In this document: positions 23,057 to 24,440 of the stretch, piece after piece
Position numbering within the stretch: position 1 is the stretch's first letter
How the letters are laid out: each line of letters starts with the position of its first letter
Source of the DNA: JAVBLD01 sp031553705
Lineage (GTDB): Bacteria; Bacteroidota; Bacteroidia; Bacteroidales; Marinifilaceae
Assembly: GCA_031553705.1 (NCBI GenBank)
Contig: JAVBLD010000054.1
Span: 1-24,440 of the forward strand
Reading direction: 5' to 3'
Length of the DNA stretch: 24,440 bases
Position numbers and translations under genes: made by a program
The notes under the pieces: model-generated
Databases searched by the model: none
Told to the model about the DNA's origin: nothing
The model's input: only the letters and a program-made list of their open reading frames with translations

Positions 23057-23671
23057 ATGGATAAAATAAGAAAATTACTCTTTGAAAACAAATGGTATTT
23101 TGCTGTTTTCTTTCTCCTGGGTATCATAGGAGGCTCCCTGTTGCTGTGCTGTACAAAAGAAGAGATTACATTATGGGTTAATGTACATTACAACCGATCT
23201 CTGGATTGGTTTTTTCTATGCGTAAATGAAATGGGGAGGGTCTGGTTCAGTGGATGTGTATTATTCGGTGTGTGGATATGGAAAGGCTGGCGAACGGCCC
23301 TCAGGGGATTTCTCTGCCTCTTCACGGTGGCGATTGTGATCCAATTTTTAAAACACATTATTTTCCCCGGCACTTTACGCCCGACCCTCTATTTTGAAGG
23401 AAAAGAGACATTACGCCTACTGGAAGGCGTCATCCAGTTACAAACCGAAAGCTTCCCTTCGGGCCACACCGGCGGCGCATTCGCGATCGTTACTTTCCTG
23501 GCTCTTATACTTCCCGGTAAGCGCTATCACGGACTACTCGCACTTTTAGCCGCCTCGGTAGGATACGCCCGTCTCTACCTCTCCCAGCATTTTATCACTG
23601 ATATATATGCCGGCATGACGATCGGAGTTGTCGTTACCACGTTGGTATATCTGGCCTCCCGTAAGATATGA
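23057..23671 (+). CDS. PAP2-family membrane phosphatase
   Basis: Encodes 204 residues with several membrane helices. It is a type 2 phosphatidic acid phosphatase homologue, acting on lipid or polyprenyl phosphates at the outer face of the inner membrane. Motif C2 PSGH is at 134-137, and C3 is RLYLSQHFITD with R172, H178 and D182. Motif C1 reads K99 then R108-P109, two residues longer than the textbook KX6RP spacing; I believe some Bacteroidetes PAP2 proteins share this. It lies 56 bases after the fucosidase gene. Substrate unknown; undecaprenyl diphosphate or lipid A phosphates are candidates. Confidence 0.88.
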   Translation: MDKIRKLLFENKWYFAVFFLLGIIGGSLLLCCTKEEITLWVNVHYNRSLDWFFLCVNEMGRVWFSGCVLFGVWIWKGWRTALRGFLCLFTVAIVIQFLKHIIFPGTLRPTLYFEGKETLRLLEGVIQLQTESFPSGHTGGAFAIVTFLALILPGKRYHGLLALLAASVGYARLYLSQHFITDIYAGMTIGVVVTTLVYLASRKI

Positions 23672-23704
23672 CCCTTTTCAGATGATTGAAAATAAAGTAT
23701 AAGT

Positions 23705-24015
23705 ATTATGGAGTATCCCTATTGTCACTAATTCTTGGAAAGGTTATCCTCGCGTTATTGCAGCGCTTTTTTCGCAGAACTTAAAATCCTTTGCTAAAAT
23801 CAATATAATATCCGGTTTATCAGAAATGCTAAAACTAATGTTCTTTTTTATGTATTGTAAATTCTCTGCTATACCTGACTATATAGGGGACAAGAAGAGG
23901 AATATTGTATTTTTTCTCAAATACTTTTATATTACTTCGATACTCTTTCGTTCTACTGATTATGGAGTCTGCCATCACTATTATTCTAGGAATGGATATT
24001 ATTTCGCAATATTGA
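23705..24015. repeat. Two diverged direct copies of a 57-base segment
   Basis: Bases 23705-23761 and 23959-24015 both begin ATTATGGAGT. With small gaps they stay alike (CACTA, ATTCT, GGAA, GG, TAT), about three quarters identical by eye, and they are roughly 250 bases apart. On the minus strand the right copy reads as part of a 62-residue frame and the left copy runs into a stop. This looks like an old duplication followed by decay. Confidence 0.45.
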
Positions 24016-24023
24016 ACATACAA
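23835..24023 (-). pseudogene. Possible remnant of a larger minus-strand gene
   Basis: A 62-residue frame starting 23 bases after the small lipoprotein gene on the same strand. It contains ISIPRIIVMADSIIS followed by NIKVFEKKYN. This faintly recalls the first blade of the BF3164/6-bladed propeller lipoproteins of Bacteroidales, in which a P-x-I-x-V-x-D-S-like strand precedes a short hydrophobic strand. It is far too short for such a protein. A degraded copy of its beginning lies at 23705-23761. An open frame on the plus strand (23826-24029) has no better claim. Confidence 0.25.
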
Positions 24024-24046
24024 AGCTAAGAATTCAGGATTCCTTT

Positions 24047-24202
24047 TTAGTTTGCGGTATATTTTTCATCACATTGGTATAAATCTGCAACATTATTTTT
24101 CTTTTTAATATTTTCATCCTGAATGATGTCCAGGTTCTTCTTTGCACAACCTATGGCAAAGATGCAACCGATTATTATGATGCTCCATAGCTGTTTTGTC
24201 AT
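24047..24202 (-). CDS. Small lipoprotein, 51 residues
   Basis: ATG at 24202, TAA at 24047. The N-terminus has a basic residue (K3), a hydrophobic core (LWSIIIIGCIF) and the lipobox FAIGC, so C19 should be lipidated. The mature part is only about 33 residues, rich in Lys, Asn and Asp (AKKNLDIIQDENIKKKNN), ending in a CDEKYTAN tail with one further cysteine. I do not recognise a family. It lies 85 bases after the stop of the unknown gene at the right edge, on the same strand. The clear lipoprotein signal argues that it is real, or recently was. Confidence 0.6.
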   Translation of the reverse strand: MTKQLWSIIIIGCIFAIGCAKKNLDIIQDENIKKKNNVADLYQCDEKYTAN

Positions 24203-24287
24203 GGCTTTTGTATAAAGGTTATTAATAATGACAAGACAGAAGATGGCTCAAAAGTCTCCATCTGTTTTATCTTAACGTTATCATGTA

Positions 24288-24440
24288 CTATTTTTTCGCA
24301 TTGGATATCTCTTGGTAGTATTTTTCTACTTCCTTAAAGAATGGGTGTTTATCGATATAAGAGATATAAACAAAAAGAATATTTTTACCTATTAAATAAT
24401 GTTGAGCATCTGCAATAGCGGGCTTGATATAAAAACAGAT
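24288..24440 (-). CDS. 3' end of an unknown gene cut by the window edge
   Basis: An uninterrupted frame of 50 codons enters from the right edge and stops at TAG 24288-24290. The visible C-terminus is mixed hydrophobic and charged (LIGKNILFVYISYIDKHPFFKEVEKYYQEISNAKK), with a hydrophobic strand followed by a probable helix. I recognise no family. The 85-base gap to the small lipoprotein gene and the shared strand suggest one transcript. Confidence 0.5.
   Translation of the reverse strand: MCFYIKPAIADAQHYLIGKNILFVYISYIDKHPFFKEVEKYYQEISNAKK

Larger units (their letters stand above)
23672..24046. other. AT-rich stretch after the PAP2 gene
   Basis: About 375 AT-rich bases with no secure gene. 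It begins with a weak 6-bp hairpin (23675-23680 with 23687-23692) that could end the PAP2 transcript. It then holds two related segments of about 57 bases (23705-23761 and 23959-24015). The short open frames on both strands are treated separately as possible remnants. Confidence 0.5.

Noticed and set aside
23826..24029. A 67-residue plus-strand frame
   Set aside because: AT-rich, no family, and it competes with an equally weak frame on the other strand that at least follows a co-directional gene.

Overview
The window looks like a chromosomal segment from a Bacteroidales bacterium. The promoters are of the Bacteroidetes type (TTTG, about 19 bases, TAnnTTTG). Start codons lack Shine-Dalgarno leaders. 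There is an 11-gene respiratory complex I operon without nuoEFG, a GldJ-type lipoprotein, and a DUF3472 plus GH29 pair. A relative of Parabacteroides or Tannerella is my guess; the sequence alone does not settle the genus.

Layout. Bases 2-106 are the 3' end of an IS3-family transposase gene, stopping 32 bases short of the nuoN stop codon. Bases 139-10397 (minus strand) are one long nuo operon, transcribed nuoA, B, CD (fused), H, I, J, K, L, M, N. A good promoter lies at about 10465. No NADH-oxidising module is present. Next come ispF (minus) and, divergently, gldJ, murF, a dolichol-phosphate-mannose-synthase-like GT2 enzyme and pyrC (plus). A convergent minus pair, a DUF6427-like membrane protein and purD, follows, then a DUF2461 gene, also minus. 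A tRNA-Asn(GTT) with a textbook promoter and hairpin terminator sits at 19922-19998. Then a plus-strand cluster encodes a secreted DUF5077/DUF3472 protein, a lipoprotein alpha-L-fucosidase (GH29 with a C-terminal F5/8C domain) and a PAP2 membrane phosphatase. The last 770 bases are AT-rich: the tail of an unknown minus-strand gene, a 51-residue lipoprotein, and what look like decayed copies of one sequence.

Function. The nuo block makes a proton-pumping quinone reductase whose electron donor is not NADH through NuoEF; ferredoxin or an unlinked partner is more likely. IspF, MurF, the GT2 enzyme, PyrC and PurD are housekeeping enzymes (isoprenoids, peptidoglycan, polyprenol sugars, pyrimidines, purines). 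GldJ belongs to the gliding/type IX secretion machinery. The fucosidase locus probably acts on host or plant fucosylated glycans.

Most unusual signal. Many longer intergenic gaps are built of 7-base words repeated in strict 7-base phase, with the word changing along the array. The purD leader (18838-19005) can be cut into 24 consecutive heptamers. Similar arrays lie between nuoN/M, nuoM/L, nuoL/K, nuoI/H, nuoH/CD and GT2/pyrC. Several have complementary words at their two ends, so they could fold back. They resemble in principle the short tandemly repeated heptamers of cyanobacteria, and nothing in the ordinary gene annotation explains them.
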